NCBI RefSeq assembly: GCF_001955535.1
Contig: NZ_MPVN01000002.1
Span: 620,001 to 684,000 of the forward strand
Direction: 5' to 3'
DNA from: Paenibacillus sp. FSL H7-0326
GTDB lineage: Bacteria; Bacillota; Bacilli; Paenibacillales; Paenibacillaceae
DNA: 64,000 bases
The notes beneath the pieces are model-generated. The model was not told the DNA's origin. It worked only from the letters and a program-made list of their open reading frames with translations, and did no database searches. How positions within the stretch are numbered: the stretch's first letter is position 1; the number at the start of each line of letters is the position of its first letter. Shown here one piece after another: positions 44,728 to 52,895 of this stretch. A program made the position numbers and the translations under genes.

Positions 44728-46452
44728 CTAATCTTCAATCGTGGACAAATCGCCAGCAGGTAAATCAAGCTCCCACGCTTTAAGCACCCTTCGCATAATC
44801 TTCCCTGATCGAGTCTTCGGCAATTTATCCTTAAATTCAATTTCACGAGGGGCTGCATGGGCAGATAGGCCTTCTTTTACAAAACGGTAAATATCGTCCT
44901 TCAATTCCTGTGTAGGTTCATAGCCTTCCCGCAGGGAGACAAAGGCCTTAATAATCTCACCTCGAACGAGATCCGGTTTACCAATTACACCGGCTTCTGC
45001 AACTGCTGGATGCTCTACGAGCTTGCTCTCTACTTCAAAAGGACCGATTCGTTCGCCTGAAGAGTTGATGACATCATCAATTCTGCCTTGGAACCAAAAA
45101 TACCCGTCCTCATCCATATAAGCGGAATCCCCGGATACATACCAGCTAGGAATACGAAAGTATTCGTCATATTTAGGCTGATTGTTCCACACCTGCCTCA
45201 TCATGGAAGGCCACGGTGTCTTGATTGCCAAATTACCCATGGAATACGGAGGAAGCTCCTCCCCTTGATCATTAATAATTGCGGCTTCAATCCCCGGGAG
45301 CGGCTTACCCATTGAGCCCGGCTTAATCACCATACCTGGATAGTTACAAATGAGCTGTGCTCCGGTCTCGGTCATCCACCAGGTATCATGAATTCGCTGA
45401 TTATAGGCTTTGGTTCCCCATCTTACTACCTCAGGATTCAGCGGTTCACCTACGGAGAGTACATGACGTAGTGTAGACAAATCAAATTGCTTAATAACCT
45501 CGTCTCCTGCACTCATCAGCATTCGAAATGCAGTAGGAGCACTGTACCACACGGTTACTTTATTGCTGACAATCGTTTGATACCAATCCTGTGGACTGAA
45601 CCGGCCGCCTCTGATTACGTTCGTGACTCCATTCAGCCAAGGCGCAAAAATACCATATGATGTACCCGTAACCCAGCCAGGATCCGCGGTACACCAATAA
45701 ATATCATCTTCTCGTAAATCCAGGACGACCTTCCCTGTATAATAATGCTGAATCATTGCATTGTGAACGTGATAGACCCCTTTGGGCTTGCCAGTTGATC
45801 CAGAGGTATAGTGCAGAATCATACCATCTTCCAGACTGAGCCACTCCAGCTCCAGCTCATCTGAAGCCGCTGCCATCTCTGCATCGTAATCAATGAAACC
45901 CTCTTGCTCCTGTGCTCCACCGCCTACAACGAAGATATGCTTCAGTTGGGGCAGTTCGTCACGATTGATACGCGGCAGCAGCTGTGGAACGGTAATCAGT
46001 GCTACTGCTTCACTGTCCAGCAGACGATCCTTCACTGCCGTTTCCATGAAGGCTTCAAATAAAGGTCCCACAATGGCTCCGACCTTCAAGGTTCCAAGCA
46101 GACTCAAGTACAGCTCAGGGCTTCTTGGCATAAAAATAAAGACCCGATCACCTTTGGATATTCCGTACTTTCGGAGTACATTACCAAATCGATTAGAGCC
46201 TTCACTAAGATCTAGGAAGCTGTAGGCTTCCTCTCTGACCGCATCACTGTACAGGAGCGCTGTACGTGCTCCATTACCTTCGTCTACATGACGATCAATC
46301 GCTTCATATGCCATATTTACTTTGCCTGTTTCATACCACGTAAAGTGCTTCTTCACTTCTTCCCAGCTAAATTGCTCACGAGCCTGTGTGTAATCTCCCA
46401 GATTACTACGCTCTACGACAGTTGCGATAAATTCATTTTGATCATGACTCAT
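44728..46452 (-). CDS. acsA: Acetyl-CoA synthetase AcsA
   Basis: AMP-forming acetate activation to acetyl-CoA. Of 574 residues, the adenylation motifs are present: the P-loop YTSGSTGKPKGVYHVH, the WWMTETGAQ region, GDSAYMDEDGYFWFQGR and PKTRSGKIMRR. Lys551 in SGKIMRR matches the site acetylated by AcuA to switch the enzyme off. AGGAGG lies 11 nt before the ATG. It is divergent from acuA, as in B. subtilis, with a cre site just upstream. Convergent with the PBP gene across a shared terminator. Confidence 0.95.
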   Translation of the reverse strand: MSHDQNEFIATVVERSNLGDYTQAREQFSWEEVKKHFTWYETGKVNMAYEAIDRHVDEGNGARTALLYSDAVREEAYSFLDLSEGSNRFGNVLRKYGISKGDRVFIFMPRSPELYLSLLGTLKVGAIVGPLFEAFMETAVKDRLLDSEAVALITVPQLLPRINRDELPQLKHIFVVGGGAQEQEGFIDYDAEMAAASDELELEWLSLEDGMILHYTSGSTGKPKGVYHVHNAMIQHYYTGKVVLDLREDDIYWCTADPGWVTGTSYGIFAPWLNGVTNVIRGGRFSPQDWYQTIVSNKVTVWYSAPTAFRMLMSAGDEVIKQFDLSTLRHVLSVGEPLNPEVVRWGTKAYNQRIHDTWWMTETGAQLICNYPGMVIKPGSMGKPLPGIEAAIINDQGEELPPYSMGNLAIKTPWPSMMRQVWNNQPKYDEYFRIPSWYVSGDSAYMDEDGYFWFQGRIDDVINSSGERIGPFEVESKLVEHPAVAEAGVIGKPDLVRGEIIKAFVSLREGYEPTQELKDDIYRFVKEGLSAHAAPREIEFKDKLPKTRSGKIMRRVLKAWELDLPAGDLSTIED

Positions 46453-46494
46453 TGCCTTCAGAGCCTCCTCAGTTACATTTTCACAATGTACAGG

Positions 46495-46512
46495 TTAGTT
46501 AGCGCTTACAAA
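46495..46512 (-). promoter_or_regulatory. CcpA-binding cre site upstream of acsA
   Basis: TTTGTAAGCGCTAACTAA on the minus strand agrees with the cre consensus WWTGNAARCGNWWWCAWW at 17 of 18 positions. It lies about 43 nt upstream of the acsA ATG. acsA is a classic catabolite-repressed gene and ccpA is nearby at 48254. Confidence 0.82.
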
Positions 46513-46523
46513 TCTGTAATGAC

Positions 46524-46570
46524 ATGAATCAAATTCATACTTACTCTCATGTAAAATTTGATTCAACTTA
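46524..46570. repeat. Interspersed inverted repeat, divergent copy D
   Basis: Arms TGAATCAAATTCATA and AATTTGATTCAACTTA flank a 17-nt middle. It shares the arm TTGATTCAACTTA with copy B and TGAATCAA with copy A, but lacks the inner AGCTAAAG block. It lies in the acsA-acuA promoter region rather than after a stop. Confidence 0.45.
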
Positions 46571-46664
46571 CCAACGTATCCGAGTTACTGCGGCTATTGC
46601 TAGAAATGTGAAAACTTTATGTCTGGAATATTATAGCATAATTTGAGATTCTGTTAATATTCCC

Positions 46665-46693
46665 TTTTCATTTTTTTGGTTATTTGTTATAAG
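46665..46693 (+). promoter_or_regulatory. Probable promoter of acuA
   Basis: TTTTCA, 17-nt spacer, TATAAG, about 45 nt before the acuA ATG. Both hexamers are imperfect. Confidence 0.45.
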
Positions 46694-46738
46694 TAGAGAG
46701 AACACGCCATGACACTCCAGAAGGAGCACTGATGAACA

Positions 46739-47371
46739 ATGAACCATACCAAACATCACCACGCTCACTTACTCATTAAGAACAGCAGGGAGATTGTTGT
46801 AGAAGGTCCTGTTCCTGCCGCATTGCTGCAGGATCTAGTCATGCATCCGGATCTTGATGCGTTCCGAAGACCTCATGAGCAGCAAGAGGCTCTCATTCAA
46901 ATATCTGAGCTTCCGGAAGGAAGAATCATTATTGCCAGAGAACAAGATACGATTATCGGCTATGTGACTTTTCATTATCCTGACGAGATGGAACGTTGGT
47001 CTGAAGGGAATATGAAGGATCTGATTGAGCTGGGAGCGATTGAGGTTGCAGATGATTACCGCTCTTACGGAATTGGCCGCGCACTCATTCAGCACGCTTT
47101 TGAACATGAACAGATGGAGGAATATATCGTCTTTACGACCGAATATTACTGGCATTGGGATTTGAAAGGAAGCGGACTATCCGTATGGGACTACCGTAAG
47201 ATGATGGAGCGATTGATGAAGACGGTGGATATGGTCTGGTACGCTACGGATGACCCTGAAATTTGTGCACATCCTGCCAATTGCCTTATGGTGAGAATCG
47301 GCAGCAAGGTCCCCCTTGCCTCCAAAGAACAATTCGATCACGTAAGGTTTAAACAGCGCTATATGTACTAA
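46739..47371 (+). CDS. acuA: AcuA, acetyltransferase of acetyl-CoA synthetase
   Basis: GNAT-family lysine acetyltransferase that acetylates and inactivates AcsA. Of 210 residues, the acetyl-CoA loop is visible in DDYRSYGIGRALIQHAF (R-x-x-G-x-x pattern). The family has EVADDYR before it and the C-terminal HFHRFKQRYMY-like end (VRFKQRYMY). Divergent from acsA with 286 nt between them, so substrate and modifier share a control region. The acuB and acuC genes of B. subtilis do not follow. GGAG lies 12 nt before the ATG; an ATG 6 nt upstream is out of frame. Confidence 0.93.
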   Translation: MNHTKHHHAHLLIKNSREIVVEGPVPAALLQDLVMHPDLDAFRRPHEQQEALIQISELPEGRIIIAREQDTIIGYVTFHYPDEMERWSEGNMKDLIELGAIEVADDYRSYGIGRALIQHAFEHEQMEEYIVFTTEYYWHWDLKGSGLSVWDYRKMMERLMKTVDMVWYATDDPEICAHPANCLMVRIGSKVPLASKEQFDHVRFKQRYMY

Positions 47372-47372
47372 T

Positions 47373-47419
47373 AAGACAGGAGCCTGGTCCCGGACATCCC
47401 CGGGCTGCTCCTGTCTTTT
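47373..47419 (+). terminator. Terminator after acuA
   Basis: Stem AAGACAGGAGC/GCTCCTGTCTT with inner pairing CCCGG/CCGGG, followed by TTTT. It may also serve mtn from the other side. Confidence 0.85.
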
Positions 47420-47441
47420 CTCGTTTACTCATCTGTTCTGC

Positions 47442-48137
47442 TTACATATGTACCAGTATGTGTTCTACGATCCGATGGGATTTCTGAGAGGATTCCACTG
47501 TAAATTCGGCAAAGTTCACATGGGCTGAGCCATCTGCCTTATCCGACATGGCACGCAAAATAACATAAGGGATCTTATTCATGAAGCTCACCTGGGCGAC
47601 CGCAGCCCCCTCCATCTCGGCACACGCCCCTTGGAACTCCTCGTGCAGCCTGCTCACAACCTCTTTGCTTGCAATAAACTGATCTCCAGACAGCACAATT
47701 CCGCTAATATATCTCGCTGACAACTCCTCACATGCTTCAGCCGCCCGTTTGATCAAATCTGCATCCGCCGGAAAAGCCGACGTTTTCTGGTAAGGAATTT
47801 CTCCCCGCTTGTAACCTAAAGGAGTAACATCTATATCGTGATGAATACATGCCGTCGAGATGACGATATCTCCAATCTCCAAATCCGGGTGGACTGCACC
47901 AGCTACCCCTGTAAAAATAATATGAGATACGCTGAATTTCTCGATCAAAATTTGAGTCGTGACAGCCGCATTCACTTTTCCCACACCTGATTTGCATACG
48001 ACTACATGCTTGCCATAGACATCCCCCTCGGTATACGTTATGCCCGCATAATCTGTTCGTACCGGATTCTCCATATCCGACAGCAACAGCTCAATCTCTT
48101 CATCCATCGCTCCAATGAGTCCAATTGTTTGTGCCAT
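47442..48137 (-). CDS. mtnN: 5'-methylthioadenosine/S-adenosylhomocysteine nucleosidase
   Basis: Cleaves MTA and SAH, recycling sulfur and supplying AI-2 precursors. Of 231 residues, catalytic residues sit in GAMDEEIELL (Glu), EMEGAAVAQ and SDKADGSAHVNF (catalytic Asp). FTGVAGAVHPDLEIGDIVIS is the base-binding region, given here in parts: FTGVAGAVHP, EIGDIVIS. The ATG at 48137 (MAQTIGLIGAM) is preferred; AAGGAGATG is about 12 nt upstream. Further in-frame sequence upstream is not conserved. It is preceded by ccpA and is probably monocistronic. Confidence 0.95.
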   Translation of the reverse strand: MAQTIGLIGAMDEEIELLLSDMENPVRTDYAGITYTEGDVYGKHVVVCKSGVGKVNAAVTTQILIEKFSVSHIIFTGVAGAVHPDLEIGDIVISTACIHHDIDVTPLGYKRGEIPYQKTSAFPADADLIKRAAEACEELSARYISGIVLSGDQFIASKEVVSRLHEEFQGACAEMEGAAVAQVSFMNKIPYVILRAMSDKADGSAHVNFAEFTVESSQKSHRIVEHILVHM

Positions 48138-48199
48138 AACTTCATATTCATCTCCTTTGGCTCGGCTTGGTTTATGAATCAGCACATCCTTTGTTCAGC

Positions 48200-48227
48200 A
48201 AAAAAGCTCCGCAAAAACGGAGCTTTC
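48200..48227 (-). terminator. Rho-independent terminator after ccpA
   Basis: Stem AAAGCTCCG/CGGAGCTTT with a five-base loop; the minus strand runs into T. Confidence 0.85.
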
Positions 48228-48253
48228 TACCAGTTAACCTATACGGTTGCTAA

Positions 48254-49258
48254 TTACACATGACTGACTGACAAACGCAAAATCGTTTCGTGTGGCAAAA
48301 TAACACGTGGGTTCTCCACGTTCTCTTTTTTCATCAGCTTGGTAAGCAGACGCATCGCTACCGCGCCAAGATCATACATCGGCTGAGCTACCGTTGTCAG
48401 CTGTGGACGAACCATCGAAGCCATCCGGATGTTATCGACACTGATAATCGAGAAGTCATCTGGAACTTTGAGCCCTTCATCCTGAATGCTGTGGATCGCA
48501 CCAATCGCCATCTCATCGGTTGCGCTGAATATTGCGGTTGGTTTTTTCTTCAGTCCAAGGAAGTACTTCATTGCTTCCACACCAGACTCGTAGCGATAGT
48601 TGCCAATGCGTACCAGATCTTCTTGGTACTCGATACCGGCTGTTTCAAGCGCACGCTTGTAGCCCTGGAATCTTGCATAACCGTTCGCTGGGTCCTGAAG
48701 TGTTCCACTAATCATCGCAATCTCACGATGACCATGGCGAACCAGTGTGCTTACTGCATCAAAAGCTGCTGCTTCGTGATCGATATCGACGGAAGGGAAC
48801 GTCCCCTTCTCATCACTCGTCGCACAAAGAACAATCGGCACTGCCGCTGTTTGAAAAGCTTGAATATGCTCATCAGTTACTGTACCGCCCATGAACAGAA
48901 GCCCGTCCACTTGTTTTTCCAGAAGGGTGTTAATAACACGAATTTCCTTTTCCTTCTTCTTATCGGCGTTACATAGGATGATGTTATAATGGTACATATT
49001 CGCGATATCTTCAATTCCCCGAGCAATTTCGGCAAAAATCGAATTCGAGATATCCGGAATAACTACACCGACCGTTGTCGTCTTCTTACTAGCAAGCCCC
49101 CTTGCTACTGCATTCGGACGATACCCGAGTCTTTCTATGGCTTCATATACTTTTTTACGCGTTTGTGGCTTAACGTTAGGGTTGTTGTTCACAACCCGCG
49201 AAACCGTTGCCATAGATACTCCGGCTTCACGTGCTACGTCGTAAATGGTTACCGTCAC
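48254..49258 (-). CDS. ccpA: Catabolite control protein A
   Basis: LacI/GalR-family regulator of carbon catabolite repression; binds cre sites with HPr(Ser-P) or Crh(Ser-P). The helix-turn-helix [20 protein letters not shown] gives the typical N-terminus, followed by the hinge [20 protein letters not shown] and a periplasmic-binding-like core. The start is GTG at 49258, with GGAGAGAAGG ahead; this gives 334 residues, the same as B. subtilis CcpA. An upstream in-frame ATG overlaps this Shine-Dalgarno and is rejected. The helix-turn-helix is nearly identical to that of B. subtilis. Confidence 0.95.
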   Translation of the reverse strand: MTVTIYDVAREAGVSMATVSRVVNNNPNVKPQTRKKVYEAIERLGYRPNAVARGLASKKTTTVGVVIPDISNSIFAEIARGIEDIANMYHYNIILCNADKKKEKEIRVINTLLEKQVDGLLFMGGTVTDEHIQAFQTAAVPIVLCATSDEKGTFPSVDIDHEAAAFDAVSTLVRHGHREIAMISGTLQDPANGYARFQGYKRALETAGIEYQEDLVRIGNYRYESGVEAMKYFLGLKKKPTAIFSATDEMAIGAIHSIQDEGLKVPDDFSIISVDNIRMASMVRPQLTTVAQPMYDLGAVAMRLLTKLMKKENVENPRVILPHETILRLSVSHV

Positions 49259-49357
49259 ATTCCTTCTCTCCATTTGCAATAAATTTTCATTCCCATTTTC
49301 ATGTTAAAAATTATGATACGACATATTATTGCGACTTGCAATAAACATAAACAGGCT

Positions 49358-49705
49358 TTAAGTCGAGCTCAAAACCGAACTAAGGTCTCTTGAAGTGATT
49401 CCAGAGTGGGAAGTATGCCAGACTGGATGCCCATTCTTCACCAGAATCGTCTGCGGAGACTCATGCCGAACTCCCAAACGCTCTGCTGCTGCTGTAGATA
49501 CGGCGCGATCCTCGATGACCAATACAATTGAATAATTAACCTGTTCATTAGGTGCCGCTTCCAGGTAGGCTTGTACCTCTTCATATGCATGTGCGCTGAT
49601 GGGACAACGAGTACTATGTTTAAATAGCAGAAGCGGAGTCTCTGAAGACTGTGTAACCGCTTCTTCAAGCTGTTCTATACTAGTCAGTCTTGTCATCGTT
49701 TTCAT
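49358..49705 (-). CDS. ytxJ: YtxJ, bacillithiol-system redox protein
   Basis: Thioredoxin-fold monothiol bacilliredoxin-like protein of 115 residues. The active region is LLLFKHSTRCPISAHAYEEV, with a single cysteine in TRCPIS. The C-terminal VRHESPQTILVKNGHPVWHTS carries the cis-proline after the strand. It probably acts in bacillithiol-dependent thiol chemistry. A GGGGAT site lies before the ATG. It sits about 100 nt upstream of ccpA on the same strand, the order known from B. subtilis. Confidence 0.9.
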   Translation of the reverse strand: MKTMTRLTSIEQLEEAVTQSSETPLLLFKHSTRCPISAHAYEEVQAYLEAAPNEQVNYSIVLVIEDRAVSTAAAERLGVRHESPQTILVKNGHPVWHTSHSGITSRDLSSVLSST

Positions 49706-49832
49706 TGCCTATACATCCCCTTTGTCACTTCAGCTTTTCGTTTTCATACTTTTCAGAAAAACTTACACTCCCAATATATTAACAAAAAACGAGTCGAAAA
49801 GCCAATTTTCATAAGATATGGCACTGACCTGA

Positions 49833-50276
49833 TCAGCCTGCCTCTGAAAAATGCTCTTCCCACCGAAATTGAGAGAGCTGTTCAAGTCTTCTCTCCACAT
49901 CATTCATCCAATGTTCATCGCCTGCACTCAGCGCATACTGATACAAATCTAATAGCAGATTAATCCTCTCCTGCTTGGCTTGTTCAATCTCTTTACCCAT
50001 GGTATCGATGTCGATATCAGGATGATGCTCTAATAGTTCAGTAATCAGCTTGGCAACTTCATTTGAATCTGCAAAGGAAACAGAGACATATTCACTTCCG
50101 GGACTTAGGCTGCTGATCAGCTGAATCAAATCCGGTTTGACTGGCTTAAGGACTTCATACGTTGAACATGTCATGCAGGAAAATACGGGCACATCTCTAA
50201 TCTCTACTCTCTTAGCATAGATTACGCTTCGGAGCTCTAAGTTCATTGTCAATTTACATTTACACCATCTGCGCAT
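49833..50276 (-). CDS. YgiT/MqsA-like zinc-ribbon protein, unknown function
   Basis: A 147-residue protein with a zinc-ribbon signature in the first third: CKCKLT then FSCMTCSTYEVL, a CxC...CxxC pair as in YgiT-type zinc fingers. The rest is acidic and helical (KLITELLEHHPDIDIDTM, INLLLDLYQYALSAGDEHW). No helix-turn-helix follows, unlike MqsA, and no toxin partner is adjacent, so an antitoxin role is unlikely. GGGGGAT lies before the ATG at 50276. Not identified further. Confidence 0.75.
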   Translation of the reverse strand: MRRWCKCKLTMNLELRSVIYAKRVEIRDVPVFSCMTCSTYEVLKPVKPDLIQLISSLSPGSEYVSVSFADSNEVAKLITELLEHHPDIDIDTMGKEIEQAKQERINLLLDLYQYALSAGDEHWMNDVERRLEQLSQFRWEEHFSEAG

Positions 50277-50436
50277 AACCCATCCCCCACCTATCTGTTC
50301 AAATCTCAATATTCAAGTTTTTTCGACTTCATCTCATATTTTTCTACTCTACTTCGACTAATGTAGCATAAATCCTTCTCTATGAGGGATGTACTTATTT
50401 CCATAGCTTAACTATTTCTCTTATCCTGCAGCGGAT

Positions 50437-50465
50437 TTGGATTCGCGTGTCGTTTCGGTTACAAT
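50437..50465 (+). promoter_or_regulatory. Sigma-A promoter of the DJ-1/PfpI gene
   Basis: TTGGAT, 17-nt spacer, TACAAT; the predicted start leaves about a 30-nt leader before the ATG. Confidence 0.65.
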
Positions 50466-50502
50466 GGCACTGTATACGGTTAGGAAGGAGTGTTACAAAT
50501 AC

Positions 50503-51030
50503 ATGAGATTAGCAGGAAAAAAAGTCATTGCACTGGTGGATGAAGAGTTCGAAGATTTGGAATTATGGTACCCTGTTCATCGGGTACGTGAAGAAGGGGC
50601 CGAGGTTCATCTTGCCGGAGAAACAAAAGACAAAACCTATGTAGGCAAATACGGTGTCCCGGCGAAGGCTGAATATAGTTTCGACGAGCTTAATAGTCAG
50701 GACTATGACGGCATACTCGTTCCCGGCGGCTGGGCACCGGACAAGCTGCGGAGATACCCTAAGGTCATAGAGCTCATTCAAGAAATGCATCAGGATCACA
50801 AGATCATCGGTCAAATCTGTCATGCTGGCTGGGTATTAATATCTGCCAAGATACTGCAGGGTGTAACAGTCACGTCAACACCAGGAATCCGTGATGATAT
50901 GGAGAATGCAGGTGCGATCTGGAAGGACGAGCCTGTGGTCATTGATGGAAACATTGTTTCCGCTCGCAGACCACCTGACTTGCCGCCATACGGGAAAGCC
51001 TTCTGTGATCTGCTCGCAGATGAATCCTGA
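50503..51030 (+). CDS. DJ-1/PfpI family protein (YfkM/general stress 18-like)
   Basis: Class I glutamine-amidotransferase-like, 175 residues. A glutamate in KKVIALVDEEFEDLELWYP and the nucleophile cysteine in IGQICHAGWVL form the active-site pattern. GGWAPDKLRRYPKV and ARRPPDLPPYGKAF are family features. These proteins act as deglycases, proteases or stress chaperones, and the activity here is not set. GGAG is about 12 nt before the ATG. Monocistronic, with its own promoter and terminator. Confidence 0.9.
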   Translation: MRLAGKKVIALVDEEFEDLELWYPVHRVREEGAEVHLAGETKDKTYVGKYGVPAKAEYSFDELNSQDYDGILVPGGWAPDKLRRYPKVIELIQEMHQDHKIIGQICHAGWVLISAKILQGVTVTSTPGIRDDMENAGAIWKDEPVVIDGNIVSARRPPDLPPYGKAFCDLLADES

Positions 51031-51047
51031 TATTTATATGAACAACA

Positions 51048-51091
51048 AAGAGGATGAATTCAGGCAGCTTGCCTCCGTTCATCCTCTTTTG
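51048..51091 (+). terminator. Terminator after the DJ-1/PfpI gene
   Basis: Stem AAAGAGGATGAA/TTCATCCTCTTT with an inner hairpin GGCAGC/GCTTGCC, followed by TTTT; it also faces ptsI on the other strand. Confidence 0.85.
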
Positions 51092-51152
51092 GTGCAGATT
51101 AACACTTTACATATTTTGCATGGTGATGTAATACTGGAGCTTGTCTGTCAAA

Positions 51153-52895
51153 TTAAGACAGGGAAGTGCTTTGTGTCGAATTCCGTTTATACTTCTCCAG
51201 CTCTGCCTCAATTTCTTTGCCTGTCGACATGGTTAGACAAGACTTCGCCACCTTTACAGCCTCCGCCGCTTCCGTATTCAGCACACGGTGCTTCACTCTC
51301 AGGAGAGATTGAGGAGACATGCTCAGATTGTGTATCCCCAGCGACAACCAGATTGGAACCGCCCTTTCATCACCGGCCAGTTCTCCGCAGACACTGACAC
51401 TGATTCCTGCTGCATGCGCAGCCTCTGCTGTCATACGAAGAAGTCTTAATACAGAAGGATGGAACGGCTGATACAAGTGGGCAATTTGTTCATTCATGCG
51501 ATCAACAGCCAGAACATACTGTACAAGATCATTTGTTCCAATGCTGAAGAAATCCACCTCTCTGGCCAGCAGATCGGCGATAACTACGGCAGCCGGCACT
51601 TCAATCATAATCCCTACTTCAATGTTAGCATCATAAGGGATTCCTCGCTCCGACAGGCTTGCCTTTACTTCATTCAAGATCTGATTCGCTTCTCTAATCT
51701 CATCCAGTGATGAAATCATCGGATACATAATCTTCACTTTGCCATGTACGCTTGCCCGCAAGATAGCCGACAGCTGCGTCCTGAACAGATCCTTAAGCTC
51801 CAGACTAATTCGGATCGCACGGTATCCAAGGAAAGGATTGTCTTCCTCCGGAAGAGGGAAATAATCAAGCTGTTTATCTCCGCCAATGTCCAGTGTTCGT
51901 ATGACTACAGCATTCCCGCCTGTCTTCTCCACTACATGCCGGTATACTTCATATTGCTCCTCTTCACTAGGGAATGATTGACGATCCATATATAAGAACT
52001 CTGTACGGAATAAGCCAACCCCCTTAGCACCGGATCGAAGCGACATGTCCAGCTCTTTGACAGAGCTGATGTTGGCTGCCAGATTCAGCTGTATTCCGTC
52101 CTTGGTGACAGCATCTACCTCCGCCAGCACTTGAAGCTGCTCCTTCTTTCGCAGCTGCTGATTACGGATTTCCGTATATTTCTCGATAATAAGTGGATCC
52201 GGATTAACATACACGATTCCTTCATCGCCATTAATAACGAGAACATCCCCTGTTTGAACCGGAAGATTAACACTATTCTCAAGGCCTGATACCATGGGGA
52301 TTCCGAGAGCTCTAGCCATAATTGCGGAATGCGAGGTCTTGCCGCCGATCAATGTCACGATACCAAGTACATAATTAGGATTCAGGTGTGCCAATTGGGA
52401 TGGAGACAGCTCATTCGCTACCAGAATATAAGGCTGTGTATCCAATGGCAGCGTAATCTCTGGAGCACCCAATAGATGCTTCAAGAGACGGTTTCCTACA
52501 TCCTTGATGTCCAGTGCCCGTTCCTTCATATATTCATCATCCAAGAGGTCAAACATCGTGACAAAGTGGTCAATTGCTTCCTTTACGGCCACCTCGGCCG
52601 CTTTATATTGCCGTTCAATAATCCCCTGAATCTCGTTCATAAACACAGGATCTTCTAATATGGCCAAATGAGCATCAAAAATACTCGATTCCTCGGGACC
52701 CACCACTTCATTAAATTCCTGCTTAATATGCTGAATCTCATCACGGGATGTTTTAATCCCCTCGTACAGCCGTTCGAACTCCCGAGCCAGGTCTACAGCG
52801 TCCATCTTCTGATCCGGTAAATCCCACTCCCAGCTTGGAAGAACAAATGCTTTGCCGATGGCTACACCAGCCGCTCCTGAGATGCCTTGTATCAT
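51153..52895 (-). CDS. ptsI: PTS enzyme I
   Basis: Phosphoenolpyruvate-protein phosphotransferase, the first enzyme of sugar PTS; passes phosphate to HPr. Of 580 residues, the HPr-binding helices are near the N-terminus, and the phosphohistidine is His189 in GGKTSHSAIMARA. The PEP-binding barrel has GVGLFRTEFLYM, EVGIMIEVPAA, FFSIGTNDLVQY and the catalytic cysteine in SVCGELAGD. Its ATG overlaps the stop of the EIICBA gene as ATGA, so it is translated from the same mRNA. No ptsH (canonical HPr) is present in the operon or window. Confidence 0.95.
   Translation of the reverse strand: MIQGISGAAGVAIGKAFVLPSWEWDLPDQKMDAVDLAREFERLYEGIKTSRDEIQHIKQEFNEVVGPEESSIFDAHLAILEDPVFMNEIQGIIERQYKAAEVAVKEAIDHFVTMFDLLDDEYMKERALDIKDVGNRLLKHLLGAPEITLPLDTQPYILVANELSPSQLAHLNPNYVLGIVTLIGGKTSHSAIMARALGIPMVSGLENSVNLPVQTGDVLVINGDEGIVYVNPDPLIIEKYTEIRNQQLRKKEQLQVLAEVDAVTKDGIQLNLAANISSVKELDMSLRSGAKGVGLFRTEFLYMDRQSFPSEEEQYEVYRHVVEKTGGNAVVIRTLDIGGDKQLDYFPLPEEDNPFLGYRAIRISLELKDLFRTQLSAILRASVHGKVKIMYPMISSLDEIREANQILNEVKASLSERGIPYDANIEVGIMIEVPAAVVIADLLAREVDFFSIGTNDLVQYVLAVDRMNEQIAHLYQPFHPSVLRLLRMTAEAAHAAGISVSVCGELAGDERAVPIWLSLGIHNLSMSPQSLLRVKHRVLNTEAAEAVKVAKSCLTMSTGKEIEAELEKYKRNSTQSTSLS

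Noticed and set aside
48290..48976. 228-codon plus-strand frame opposite ccpA
   Set aside because: Shadow of ccpA; composition rich in Cys and His, no start signal.
49725..49805. Distant inverted repeat GCTTTTCG...CGAAAAGC upstream of ytxJ
   Set aside because: The arms are 8 bp with a spacer of over 50 nt in AT-rich sequence, so chance is likely.
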